The notes under the pieces were generated by a model, which was not told the DNA's origin, made no database searches, and saw only the letters and a list, made by a program, of their open reading frames with translations. A program made the position numbers and the translations under genes. This document shows, one piece after another, positions 17,747 through 25,776 of a DNA stretch of 64,000 nt. How positions within the stretch are numbered: position 1 is the stretch's first letter; each line of letters starts with the position of its first letter. This stretch comes from Geodermatophilus sp. TF02-6 (GTDB taxonomy: Bacteria > Actinomycetota > Actinomycetes > Mycobacteriales > Geodermatophilaceae): assembly GCF_003319115.1 (NCBI RefSeq), contig NZ_QOHF01000007.1:62001-126000 (forward strand), given 5' to 3'.

Positions 17747-18715
17747 GTGAGCGTGCTGCCGGAGCCGTCCGCCACGGGCTTCCGAGACGACATCGCGCTG
17801 GACGCCTACTCCCGCATCGTCACCGCGGTCGCCGCCCACCTCACCCCGCACGTCGCCGCCCTGCAGGTCACCGACGCGTCCGGGCGCGGTGGTGCCGGCT
17901 CGGCGGTCGTCGTCCCGGGCGACCGGCTGATGCTGACCAACGCCCACGTCGTCGGCCGGGCCCGCCGCGGCCGGGCGGTGTTCAGCGACGGGGGCGAGGC
18001 CGACGTCGACGTCGTGGGCGCCGACCCGCTGTCGGACCTGGCCGTCGTCCGCGCCCGCGGGGAGACGCCGTCGCCGGCCGAGCTGGGGGACGCCGCCGCG
18101 CTGCGGGTGGGCCAGCTGGTGGTCGCCGTCGGCAACCCGCTGGGCCTGGCCGGCTCGGTCACCGCCGGTGTGGTCAGCGGCCTGGGCCGGTCGCTGCCCA
18201 CCCGCGACGGCCGGACCGCGCGGGTGGTCGAGGACGTCATCCAGACCGACGCCGCGCTCAACCCGGGCAACTCCGGCGGCGCGCTGGCCGACTCCGCCGG
18301 CCGGGTGGTGGGCGTCAACACCGCCGTCGCGGGATGGGGCCTGGGGCTGGCGGTGCCGGTCAACGACACCACGCGGCGGATCGTCGCCGCGCTGACCCGC
18401 GACGGCCGCGTCCGCCGGGCCTACCTGGGCCTGGTCAGCACCCCCGCGCCGCTGCCGGCGCCGCTGGCCGAGCGCACCGGGCGCCGGCGGGGTCTGCGCG
18501 TGGTCGACGTCGTCGCCGGGTCGCCGGCCGACCGGGCGGGGCTCAAGGCCGGCGACCTGGTGCTCGAGGCCGGACGGCAGCCGGTGGCCGAGGCGCAGAG
18601 CCTGCAGCGGCTGCTGTTCGACGAGGCGATCGGCCGGCCACTGCCGGTGACGGTGTACCGCCGCGGCGCGATGGTCGACGTCATCACCGTGCCGACCGAG
18701 CTCACCGGGGGGTGA
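17747..18715 (+). CDS. HtrA/DegP-like serine protease with PDZ domain (no membrane anchor seen)
   Basis: 322 residues from GTG 17747 (AGGAGG 7 nt upstream). The trypsin-like triad is visible: His in LTNAHVV, Asp in DPLSDLAVV, Ser in LNPGNSGGALAD. One PDZ domain follows (VVDVVAGSPADRAGLKAGDLVLEAG). Bacterial HtrA proteins are normally exported or membrane-tethered. Here the N-terminus (SVLPEPSATGFRDD) has neither signal peptide nor transmembrane helix, so a cytoplasmic location is likely. It probably handles damaged proteins. Divergent from amylosucrase. Confidence 0.92.
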   Translation: MSVLPEPSATGFRDDIALDAYSRIVTAVAAHLTPHVAALQVTDASGRGGAGSAVVVPGDRLMLTNAHVVGRARRGRAVFSDGGEADVDVVGADPLSDLAVVRARGETPSPAELGDAAALRVGQLVVAVGNPLGLAGSVTAGVVSGLGRSLPTRDGRTARVVEDVIQTDAALNPGNSGGALADSAGRVVGVNTAVAGWGLGLAVPVNDTTRRIVAALTRDGRVRRAYLGLVSTPAPLPAPLAERTGRRRGLRVVDVVAGSPADRAGLKAGDLVLEAGRQPVAEAQSLQRLLFDEAIGRPLPVTVYRRGAMVDVITVPTELTGG

Positions 18716-19383
18716 CCTCGCCAGGGGGTTGGTGATCGATGCCCACGTCCTGTCCGGTTCGTCGCCCTGGGCCGCTGCTCATCCGGTGACCGCTGCCTGG
18801 CCTGCCGTCGCGACGAACCCTGCCCACTCGACCTGTGGCGCTGGAACCGGCCCGCGGCGCGCTCAGCGACCCGACCGACAACACCGCGAAGGGCTTCCTG
18901 CACACCAACAGCAGCGGGGCCGGCACCGGCGTCTACGACCGGTGGACCCGCAACGGTCATCAGGTCCTGGCCGACGAGGCGGTGTGGCTGGCCCACGAGT
19001 TCCGGCGCGACATCGGCCAACCGGCCCGGGCCATCCAGCTGGCCGGCTGCGCGTGGCAGGCCGGCTGCCGCCATCCGTGCATCGCCGAGCACACGCCGCA
19101 GCCGTCGGCGCTCCCGGCCGCGCACCGGATCGGGCCGCAGCCGAGGCGGTCTGCACCACGGCGCTGGCCACCCGTGCCGGCGCTACCGCCCCCAGCTGGC
19201 AGGTCCTCGGCACCCGCGCCGACCTCATCGCTGGCCGCCAGGCCCGGCTCACCGGTCTCGCCGCGACGTCCTCGACGCCGATGGGAACCCGGTCCCGAGG
19301 CCGCGGCACGCGGCACCACCCGGTCACGCCGCGGCGCACCCACCGCTGCGCTTCGCGCGCACGGGGTAGCAGTCCCGGCCGCT
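18716..19383 (+). pseudogene. Degenerate coding DNA, not recognised
   Basis: No intact gene fits these 670 bp, but codon-like stretches occur in three successive plus-strand frames. One has a Cys cluster (CLACRRDEPCPLDLW, about 18793-18837). The next is a high-GC3 stretch with NTAKGFLHTNSSG and LAHEFRRDIGQPARAIQLAG (about 18835-19110). A third carries WQVLGTRADLIAGRQARLTG (to about 19265), then DVLDADGNPVPRP in yet another frame. This is what a gene with several indels looks like. I do not recognise the parent family. Confidence 0.45.
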
Positions 19384-19959
19384 CTACGCGGGCGGCGCTC
19401 CGCCGATGAGCGCCAGGGCTTCCTCGTACCGGCCCCCGCACTCCACCCGGGCGACGTCGGCGAACGCCCACGTGTCCGGGCGGTCCGCCCACTCGGCCTG
19501 CGGGGTGATCCCCAGCAGGTGCACCGACCGAGTGGTGAAGCGCACCGGACGGCCGACGAAGCACACCGTGGGGTCGTCCTCCTCGGCGTGCAGCGTCACC
19601 AACGACGCTACCTCGGCGGCGGTGCGGACCAACTCCGCGACGCCGTCGAGGTCCACGTCGACGCCAACCGGCGGCCACTCGCCTCGCGCGGCGAGGGCTC
19701 GCCCGACGAATGTGTCCGACCCGCCACACCGCTCGACCCTCGACACGCCGCCGAGGCGCAGAGCTGCGTAGCCGTTGAGGTGGATGTCGTGGTCCAGCTC
19801 GGCCAGCAGCACCCACGCCTGCCCGAGGCCCACGACGAAGCCGTCGAGCTCGTCGCTGCGCCGGATGCTCCACGAGACCCGGACCAGCGCCTGCTCCTGG
19901 GCCGCCTCGTCCAGCTCAGCGCGGACATCGCGGGCACTACGGGTCTTCACCTCGGACAT
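19384..19959 (-). CDS. Hypothetical protein
   Basis: 191 residues from ATG 19959; the open frame to 20304 is a shadow extension. The N-terminal part is acidic and polar (SEVKTRSARDVRAELDEAAQ). A compact stretch (WVLLAELDHDIHLNGYAALRLGGVSRVE) looks like a beta-barrel of a kind common in small actinobacterial proteins. The C-terminal half contains WADRPDTWAFADVARVECGG. No membrane segment, no catalytic motif. I do not recognise it. It stands alone between decayed segments and is transcribed leftward. Confidence 0.7.
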   Translation of the reverse strand: MSEVKTRSARDVRAELDEAAQEQALVRVSWSIRRSDELDGFVVGLGQAWVLLAELDHDIHLNGYAALRLGGVSRVERCGGSDTFVGRALAARGEWPPVGVDVDLDGVAELVRTAAEVASLVTLHAEEDDPTVCFVGRPVRFTTRSVHLLGITPQAEWADRPDTWAFADVARVECGGRYEEALALIGGAPPA

Positions 19960-20211
19960 CCGCCCAGTGTGAGCAGCCTGCGGTGCTGCCCCTCGCGACC
20001 CGCTCACGACACCAACCGTGCCGCTGACCCTCACCACCGCACCCGTCGCCGACAGCGGCGACGAGGCACCCCACCCCGGGCGACACGCCGGGGCTGGCCT
20101 GCACGGTCGTGCGCCACAGGGACGGCAAGCCCACTCGCCGCGGTGGAGCCCCGGATGGGCCTCGATCCAGACGTCCTGGCCAACACCCCTGCCGAGGTCA
20201 CGGGCGGCTGA
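19960..20211 (+). pseudogene. Second degenerate segment ending in a coding-like tail
   Basis: Plus-strand fragments reading GDTPGLACTVVRHRDGKPT in one frame, then MGLDPDVLANTPAEVTGG and stop in another, separated by a shift near 20147. The tail stops at 20211, just before a GC hairpin. It may be the far end of the decayed gene that begins at 18716, with the hypothetical gene inserted antisense between. That reading is speculative. Confidence 0.35.
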
Positions 20212-20215
20212 GCAC

Positions 20216-20245
20216 GGGGACGGCGGGGCTTCGCCCCGGTCCCCG
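20216..20245. terminator. GC stem-loop, likely intrinsic terminator
   Basis: GGGGAC and GCGGGGC pair with GCCCC and GTCCCC around a TTC loop (core GGGGCTTCGCCCC). It follows the tail of the degenerate segment. There is no T-run, as is common in high-GC actinobacteria. A second palindrome, CGTTCCC-CCC-GGGAACG (20258-20274), lies just downstream. Confidence 0.5.
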
Positions 20246-20321
20246 TCCGACCCGAGGCGTTCCCCCCGGGAACGTCGTCGACCGTTGAGCTGCAGAGATG
20301 TCACCCCTGCGCTCTACCCTC

Positions 20322-20335
20322 CGAACACGTGTTCG
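20322..20335. promoter_or_regulatory. LexA (SOS) box of the DUF222 HNH gene
   Basis: CGAACACGTGTTCG is a perfect 14-bp palindrome that matches the actinobacterial LexA consensus CGAAC-N4-GTTCG. It is centred about 21 bp before the ATG at 20350, overlapping the expected promoter or leader, so LexA would repress the gene until DNA damage. Known from family: several mycobacterial 13E12-type genes lie in the SOS regulon, as I recall. Confidence 0.8.
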
Positions 20336-20349
20336 ACGAGGAGGGTGTG

Positions 20350-22038
20350 ATGGCCGAGGAGCCTGAAGGCGGCGAGCTGCCGGTGACGGAGTTGGCGCGA
20401 CAGATGACCAGCGGTGCGGTGCGGCTGGCCGCGGCCACCGCGGCCTGGCTGGCGCTGATCGCCGAGTTCGACCGCCGGAAGGGCTGGGGCGGGGTGGGCA
20501 TCCGCTCGTGCGCGCACTGGCTGGCCTGGCAGTGCGGGCTGTCCCCGGGCGTGGCGCGGGAGCACGTGCGGGTGACCCGGGCGCTGAACGCGCTGCCGGC
20601 GACCGCGGCGGCCTTCGCCGCCGGACGGCTGTCCTACGCCAAGGTCCGCGCCCTGACCCGGGTCGCCGAGCCGCACACCGAGGCCGAGTTGCTGGCGCTG
20701 GCACACGAACTCACCGCGTCCCAGCTGGAGCGGGTGGTCCGCGAATGGCGCCGCGCCGACGCCGTCGACGCCGCCACCGTGGCGGCCACGCGGCGCTTCG
20801 AGCACCACTGGGACGAGGCGGGCATGCTGCACGTGCGGCTGTGCCTGGACGCCGAGCAGGGCGCGGCGTTCCTGGCCGGGGTGGACTCGCTGGCCGAGCG
20901 CACCGCCCGCCGGGAGCGGGCCGCGGCGAAGAAGTCCGCCGCCCCGAGCGACGGTGCCGGGTGCGACGGTGCTGGGTGCGACGGTGCTGGGTGCGACGGT
21001 GCTGAGTGCGACGGTGCTGGGTGCGACGGTGCTGGGTGCGACGGTGCTGGGTGCGACGGTGTCGAGCCGGATGGTGCCAGCCCGGGTGACGTCGAGCAGG
21101 TCGAGCAGGACGAGGTGGCCCGGGCGCGGGACCGCTCCACCGCCCGGCGCTGTGCCGCGGTGGCCCAGCTGGCCGCGGCCGCGGCCGACGCCGACCGGCG
21201 GGCCGGCGACCCACCGCGCCGCGAGGTGGTCATCCACGTCGACGCCGCGGTGCTCGCCGACGACGCCGCCGCCGGCCGCGCCCACCTGGCGGGCGGGCCG
21301 GCGCTACACCCCTCGGACGTGCGGCGCATGCTGTGCGAGGCCACCGTGGTCACCATGCTCGAACGCGGCCGCGAACCGCTGGCCGTGGGCCGGGCCCGGC
21401 GGTTGGCCACCCGCGCGCAGCGGCGGGCGCTGCACCGCCGCGACGGTGGCTGCGCCCGTCTGGGCTGTGCGGAGACCCGCATCGAGCGGCTGCACGCCCA
21501 CCACCTGCGGCCCTGGCTGTCCGGCGGGGGCACCGACGTGGCGAACACGGTGTTGCTGTGCGATGTCGATCACGGTCTGGCCCACGACCTGGACCTGACC
21601 ATGGCCCGCCGGGACGGGCAGCTGGTGGTCACCACCCCGGATGGGCGGCGGGTGTGGGGTGCCGCCGACGCCGCCTTCCGCGATGGGGTGGCCGGACTGT
21701 CGGCACGGGACACCGATGCCGCCTTCGCCGGTGTGCCCCCGCTCGACACCGCCGTCGCACGCCGCCCGGCCGCCACCGAGACGCTCCGCGCAGAACGCGA
21801 CCCGGCCGCAGCAGCCCCCGCCCTCGCCGACGACCCGGCCGCAACGACACCCACCGCCTCGATCACCCGGCTGCTGTTCCCCGACCGGACACCCGACCTG
21901 CCCGAGGCGGTGCCGGTCGACGGCGAGGCCATGGACCTGGCCTACGTCGTCGGGGTGCTGCTGGGCAACCGCGACCTGGAACGCCGCCTCGCCGCCGAGA
22001 ACGCCGGGAACGCCGGCCGGCTGACCGCGGCGGCCTGA
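20350..22038 (+). CDS. DUF222 / 13E12-type HNH endonuclease-domain protein
   Basis: 562 residues from ATG 20350, with GAGGAGG just upstream; the GTG at 20329 lies inside the LexA box. Residues 1-200 are the helical DUF222 domain (FDRRKGWGGVGIRSCAHWLAW, SYAKVRALTRVA). Residues about 205-245 are a tandem DGAGC pentapeptide linker. The C-terminal half holds an HNH motif (CARLGCAETRIERLHAHHLRPW, then DVANTVLLCDVDHGLAHD). Family members are multi-copy in Geodermatophilaceae and mycobacteria. The biological role is unproven; a DNA-damage-induced nuclease or mobile element is plausible. Similar CGTTCCC palindromes flank the gene. Confidence 0.92.
   Translation: MAEEPEGGELPVTELARQMTSGAVRLAAATAAWLALIAEFDRRKGWGGVGIRSCAHWLAWQCGLSPGVAREHVRVTRALNALPATAAAFAAGRLSYAKVRALTRVAEPHTEAELLALAHELTASQLERVVREWRRADAVDAATVAATRRFEHHWDEAGMLHVRLCLDAEQGAAFLAGVDSLAERTARRERAAAKKSAAPSDGAGCDGAGCDGAGCDGAECDGAGCDGAGCDGAGCDGVEPDGASPGDVEQVEQDEVARARDRSTARRCAAVAQLAAAAADADRRAGDPPRREVVIHVDAAVLADDAAAGRAHLAGGPALHPSDVRRMLCEATVVTMLERGREPLAVGRARRLATRAQRRALHRRDGGCARLGCAETRIERLHAHHLRPWLSGGGTDVANTVLLCDVDHGLAHDLDLTMARRDGQLVVTTPDGRRVWGAADAAFRDGVAGLSARDTDAAFAGVPPLDTAVARRPAATETLRAERDPAAAAPALADDPAATTPTASITRLLFPDRTPDLPEAVPVDGEAMDLAYVVGVLLGNRDLERRLAAENAGNAGRLTAAA
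20950..21084 (+). repeat. 15-bp in-frame tandem repeat (DGAGC)n
   Basis: Seven copies of a 15-bp unit GACGGTGCTGGGTGC (first copy with GCC, fourth with GAG) span 20950-21054. Two degenerate units encoding DGVEP and DGASP follow. The near-identity at DNA level indicates recent expansion by slippage. The product is a Cys-rich pentapeptide linker between the DUF222 and HNH domains. Confidence 0.95.
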
Positions 22039-22053
22039 CCGTGGAGCCGGCCC

Positions 22054-22084
22054 GGCACGTTCCCGCGGGAATGCCGGACGTGCC
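22054..22084. terminator. Compound palindrome behind the DUF222 gene
   Basis: GGCACGT (22054-22060) pairs with ACGTGCC (22078-22084), enclosing the palindrome TTCCCGCGGGAA. It lies 15 bp after the stop and probably terminates transcription. Its CGTTCCC..CGGGAA core resembles the palindrome at 20258-20274 on the other side of the gene. Between here and the AraC gene at 22298 nothing else is supported. Confidence 0.5.
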
Positions 22085-22297
22085 CGCCGCCAGTGTGGCG
22101 CGCCGACCTGCGGGGTCAGCCGCACGACGTCGCCGACCCCCCAGACCGCCGGCGGGCGGATCCCCTCATCGGCCAGCGCCCGCCCCAACCCGGCCAGAGT
22201 GGGGGGACGGTGCGCTGGGTTCACCTCCGGCCCTCGAGGACCAACACGCCGGAGCAGGTCCGGCGGCAGGATCACCCCGGGTGAGAGAGGAGGACCG

Positions 22298-23125
22298 GTG
22301 CTGCACCTGCGACACCGCGTGCCGGCCCCGCTGCGGCCGTTCGTCGCCGAGGCGCACGGCTACCGGGCGCCGGCCAACCCGTTCGGCGTCCACCGGGGCC
22401 TGCCCTCGCGGCACCTGACCCTGGTCGTCGAGCTGGCCGCGCCGCTGCGCGTCTCCGGCCTCGGGGCCGACGTCGCGGCGCACGCCGTCGTCGGGGGCCT
22501 GCACACCCGGCCGGCCCTGATCGACGCCACCCGGGCGCAGGACGGCGTGCAGTACGGGCTCACGCCCTCGGCCGCCGCCGCCCTGCTCGGGGTGCCCGCC
22601 GCCGAGCTCGGCGGGCGCGCCGTCGACCTGGCCGCCGTCCTCGGCCGCACTGCGGACCGGCTGGTGGACGACCTGGCGACGGCGACCAGCTGGGCGCAGC
22701 GCTTCGCCCGCCTCGACGCCGCCCTGCTCGACCGGCTGTCCGGGACGACGCCCGCGGTGCGGCCGGAGGTGCGGGAGGCGTGGCGGATGGTGCTCACCAG
22801 CGACGGCCGGCGGCGGACGGGCGAGCTGGCCGCGCACGTCGGGTGGAGCCGCCGGCACCTCGCCGCCCAGTTCCGCCTGGCGACCGGGCTCACCCCCACC
22901 CAGGCGGCGCGGATCGCGCGGTTCGAGGCCGCGCGCCGTCTCCTGCAGGATCCGCTGCGCCCGCCGCTGGCCGACGTCGCCGCGCGCTGCGGCTACGCCG
23001 ACCAGCCGCACCTGGCCCGGGAGTGGCGGGCGCTGGCCGGCTGCAGCGTCGGGACGTGGCTGCGCGAGGAGCTCCCGTTCGTCCAAGACGACGAGGTCTT
23101 CGACCCGGCACCCTCTCCGGCATGA
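22298..23125 (+). CDS. AraC-family transcriptional regulator
   Basis: 275 residues from GTG 22298 (GAGAGGAGG 5 nt upstream). The C-terminal HTH pair is clear: GELAAHVGWSRRHLAAQFRLATGLTPTQ and PPLADVAARCGYADQPHLAREW. The N-terminal 180 residues (PLRPFVAEAHGYR, YGLTPSAAAALLGVPAAEL) are the ligand part typical of short AraC regulators that pair with small enzymes. Its TGA overlaps the ATG of the VOC protein gene (ATGA), so the two are translationally coupled. Confidence 0.92.
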   Translation: MLHLRHRVPAPLRPFVAEAHGYRAPANPFGVHRGLPSRHLTLVVELAAPLRVSGLGADVAAHAVVGGLHTRPALIDATRAQDGVQYGLTPSAAAALLGVPAAELGGRAVDLAAVLGRTADRLVDDLATATSWAQRFARLDAALLDRLSGTTPAVRPEVREAWRMVLTSDGRRRTGELAAHVGWSRRHLAAQFRLATGLTPTQAARIARFEAARRLLQDPLRPPLADVAARCGYADQPHLAREWRALAGCSVGTWLREELPFVQDDEVFDPAPSPA

Positions 23126-23520
23126 CCACACCAGAACCCACCGTCTGGCCCAGCGTCGGCTTCGTCGACGTCGACGCCGGCATCGACTTCCTCACCGGCG
23201 GTCTCGGCTTCGTCGTCACCGCCTGCCACCGGGCCGAGGACGGCACCGTCGTGCACGCCGAGGCGCGCTGGCCCGACGGCGGCGGCGTCATGTTCGGCAC
23301 CCGCGGTAAGCCCGGCGACTGGGGCGCGCTCGGCCCGCAGGGGGTCTACGTGGTCGCCGCCGACGCCGCCACCGTCGACGCCGTCTGGGCGCGCGTCCGC
23401 GGCAGAGCCGAGGTGGAGGTCCTCGAGGAGCTGCACGACACCGACTACGGGTCGCACCAGTTCGGCGTCCGCGACGGCGACGGCAACCTCTGGACGCTCG
23501 GCACCTACCGCGGCGCCTGA
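23122..23520 (+). CDS. VOC-superfamily (glyoxalase/bleomycin resistance-like) protein
   Basis: 132 residues. It is a single beta-alpha-beta-beta-beta vicinal oxygen chelate unit with TVWPSVGFVDVDAGIDFLTG at the start and YGSHQFGVRDGDGNLWTLGTY at the end, as in YraH/PhnB-like glyoxalase family proteins. Start ATG 23122 overlaps the AraC stop by 4 bp. AraC + VOC pairs of this form are common in actinobacteria and may respond to or detoxify a small ligand. Substrate unknown. Confidence 0.88.
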   Translation: MTTPEPTVWPSVGFVDVDAGIDFLTGGLGFVVTACHRAEDGTVVHAEARWPDGGGVMFGTRGKPGDWGALGPQGVYVVAADAATVDAVWARVRGRAEVEVLEELHDTDYGSHQFGVRDGDGNLWTLGTYRGA

Positions 23521-23649
23521 CCGCTCCACCGCCGGGTGACCGAACGGCACCCTCGGTCACCCGGACAGGCGGTCGCCGCCTCACCCGATGGGGCGGCGAC
23601 CGTCACACAGCGCTGCACCGCGTCCGGCCCCGCATCGATCCTGGCCGGG

Positions 23650-24579
23650 ATGAACGGGGACCCCCTGCACCGGCCCGGTGGTACGGCGGTGCTGTCGCTG
23701 CTCTGGGCGCTGAGCGCGGTGCTGTGTGCCGTCGTTGCGCTGCAGCCGACGTCCCAGCGCACCGCCGTCCCGCTCCTCTGGGCGCTCACCGGGCTCGCCG
23801 CCGCCGCGGCCGCGGCCCTGTGGCTGCGCCGCAGCCGGCTCGGCGGCCGGACGGTGCACGCAGCCGTCGCCGTCCTGTCGCTGCTCCTCGGTCTGCTGGC
23901 CTGGCGCTCGGCCACCGCGGTCACGATCGTCGGTCTCGGCCCGGCCATGGTGGCGCTCGGCACCTTCGCCGCCCACGTCCTCTCCCGCGGCGCCGCCCGC
24001 GCGCACGTGGCGTTCCTGCTCGCCGTCACCACGGCCGGTGCCGTGGCCGCACGGCCGTCGGGGTTCGTGGCCGTCTGGGTGGCGACGGTGGTGACCGTCG
24101 CGGTGCTCACCGAGGTGCAGGCGCGGGTCTCCGGCGAACTGCGCCGGGCGGCCGGCACCGACCCGCTCACCGGGCTGGCCAACCGGCGGGCCTGGGAGGC
24201 CGAGTCGGCCCGGAACCTGGCGCACGCCCAGCGCACCGGCGAGCCGCTCACCGTGGCGCTGCTCGATCTCGACGACTTCAAGCGGATCAACGACGAACAG
24301 GGGCACGGCGCCGGCGACGCCCTGCTGCGGGCGCTGGCGACCCGGTGGAGCGCCCGGCTGCGCCTGGCCGACCTGCTCGGCCGCTACGGCGGGGACGAGT
24401 TCGTGCTCTGCCTGCCGGGCACCGACGCCGCGCGGGCCGAGGAGCTGCTGGCGCGGCTGCGGACCAGCCACCCGGCGGCCTGGTCGGCCGGTACGGCGAC
24501 CGCCCGACCCGGGGAGACGCTCTCCGACCTCCTGGGCCGCGCCGACGCCGAGCTCTACCGGCACAAGCGCGGCGGCTGA
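23650..24579 (+). CDS. Membrane diguanylate cyclase (GGDEF)
   Basis: 309 residues from ATG 23650 (the open frame from 23536 has no ribosome site). About five to six hydrophobic segments (residues 10-150) form a membrane sensor. The C-terminal GGDEF domain has DPLTGLANRRAW, LDLDDFKRINDEQGHGAGD and RYGGDEFVLC. The active-site GGDEF is intact, and RLAD lies exactly five residues before it, the position of the product-inhibition I-site. It should make c-di-GMP. No EAL partner is adjacent; an isolated EAL fragment lies at 38227-38385. Confidence 0.92.
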   Translation: MNGDPLHRPGGTAVLSLLWALSAVLCAVVALQPTSQRTAVPLLWALTGLAAAAAAALWLRRSRLGGRTVHAAVAVLSLLLGLLAWRSATAVTIVGLGPAMVALGTFAAHVLSRGAARAHVAFLLAVTTAGAVAARPSGFVAVWVATVVTVAVLTEVQARVSGELRRAAGTDPLTGLANRRAWEAESARNLAHAQRTGEPLTVALLDLDDFKRINDEQGHGAGDALLRALATRWSARLRLADLLGRYGGDEFVLCLPGTDAARAEELLARLRTSHPAAWSAGTATARPGETLSDLLGRADAELYRHKRGG

Positions 24580-24657
24580 CCGGAGTAGTCCCCGTGCGAG
24601 CCGGTCTCCGGAGCTCGTCCGCTCACCCGACGTCGCGGCGCCCCGTCCAGCGGGTCG

Positions 24658-25469
24658 TCAGCCGCGTCGCCAGTCGTCGGAGGTCAGGTGCGAACCGGCC
24701 ATCGGGCCCATCTGCAGCATCCCGCCGTCCACGGGCCACGAGGCGCCGGTGACGTACCCGGCGGCCGAGGAGGCGAGGAAGGCGACGACGGCGGCGACCT
24801 CGCGGGCGTCGCCGGGGCGGCGCAGCGGCACCCCGGGGCGCTCGTGACCGGGGGCGGTCGGGTCCTCGTCCTCCTGGCCGGTCATCGGGGTGGCGATCTC
24901 CCCCGGCGCGACGGCGTTGACCGTGATGCCGTGCTCGGCCAGCTCGATCGCGGCCACCCGGGTGAGCAGGCCGAGCCCGCCCTTGGCCGCGCAGTAGGCC
25001 GCGGCGCCGACCCGCGGCTGGTGCTCGTGCACGCTGGTGATGTTGACGATCCGCCCGCCTCGGCCGGCGGCCACCATCCGGCGGGCGGCGCGCTGCAGGC
25101 AGAGGAAGGCGCCGTCGAGGTCGGTGGCCAGCACCTCCCGCCAGGTCTCGAACTCCAGGTCGAGCAGCGGGGTCGAGTGGCCGGTGCCGGCGTCGTTGAC
25201 CAGGACGTCGACGCCGCCGAGGGCCCGGCCAGCTCGTCGACGACGTCGGCCGCGCCGGGCAGCCGGGTGAGGTCGACGTGCCGGACCTCCGCGCGGCGGC
25301 CCAGCGCCCGAACCTGCTCCGCGGTCGCCTCGGCGTCCGCCTGCTCGCGATACCAGGTGATCCCGAGGTCGCAGCCGGCCTCGGCGAGGGCCACGGCGGT
25401 CGCCCTGCCGATGCCGGACTCGGAGCCGGTGACGATGGCGACGCGGGGTGCAGGTGCGCTGTCGGTCAT
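24658..25469 (-). pseudogene. SDR-family glucose/ribitol-type dehydrogenase with a frameshift
   Basis: Two overlapping frames join into one normal SDR of about 270 residues. The first (from ATG 25469) has AIVTGSESGIGRATA and runs to DVVDELAG. The second continues with LVNDAGTGHS, the catalytic YCAAKGG and VTGASWPVDGGM. Loss of one base in the run near 25225-25232 (GCC GGG CCC where GCC GGN GCC CTC is expected) separates them. The rest of both halves is well conserved, so this is either a very recent mutation or a sequencing error. Confidence 0.8.
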
Positions 25470-25483
25470 GCCGGCGACGCTAG

Positions 25484-25549
25484 ATGAAGGACCCCTCCGC
25501 GCCCCACCGCTCGCAGGCTCGCGGTGGGACCCTGCAGAGGGGCCGCGCG
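25484..25549. repeat. Interspersed GC hairpin repeat, copy R4
   Basis: The most compact copy. The outer arms GGACCCCTCCGC and GCAGAGGGGCC pair imperfectly; the inner arms CCCACCGC and GCGGTGGG pair perfectly around the loop TCGCAGGCTC. It lies between the 59-residue gene (whose stop is 8 bp away) and the frameshifted SDR start. Confidence 0.75.
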
Positions 25550-25556
25550 ACGGGTT

Positions 25557-25736
25557 TCAGGCGGCGTCGAGGCGCTGGTCGAGGAGGGCGTCGACGTCCG
25601 CCTCGGCCTCGGCCACCCGTCGCGTGTTCTCCGCGGACGGGCAGCGGGTCTCGGCGCTGCGCGCGACACCGAGGGCGATGTAGGCGACCGCGATCTCGAG
25701 GTCGAGGGTCTCGATGCGGGTGACGGTGCGGGTCAT
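25557..25736 (-). CDS. Small hypothetical protein (59 residues)
   Basis: Starts at ATG 25736 with GGGGAGG upstream. The protein is largely helical by composition (RIETLDLEIAVAYIALGVARSAE, then EAEADVDALLDQRLDAA), with no membrane or metal motif. It is the first gene 40 bp behind the WYL regulator on the same strand and may share its transcript. Not recognised. Confidence 0.6.
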   Translation of the reverse strand: MTRTVTRIETLDLEIAVAYIALGVARSAETRCPSAENTRRVAEAEADVDALLDQRLDAA

Positions 25737-25776
25737 GTCGGCCTCCCCGGGGGGCGGGGTCTCTGTGCTCCGCACG

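Noticed and set aside
20950-21084. Direct repeats that could suggest a CRISPR array
   Set aside because: The repeats are contiguous 15-bp in-frame units with no spacers and encode a peptide linker.
21304-22275. Minus-strand frame with TLAGLGRALADEGIRPPAVWG near its start
   Set aside because: The first 60 residues look mildly protein-like, but the frame is mostly antisense to the DUF222 gene and has no ribosome site; not enough to call.
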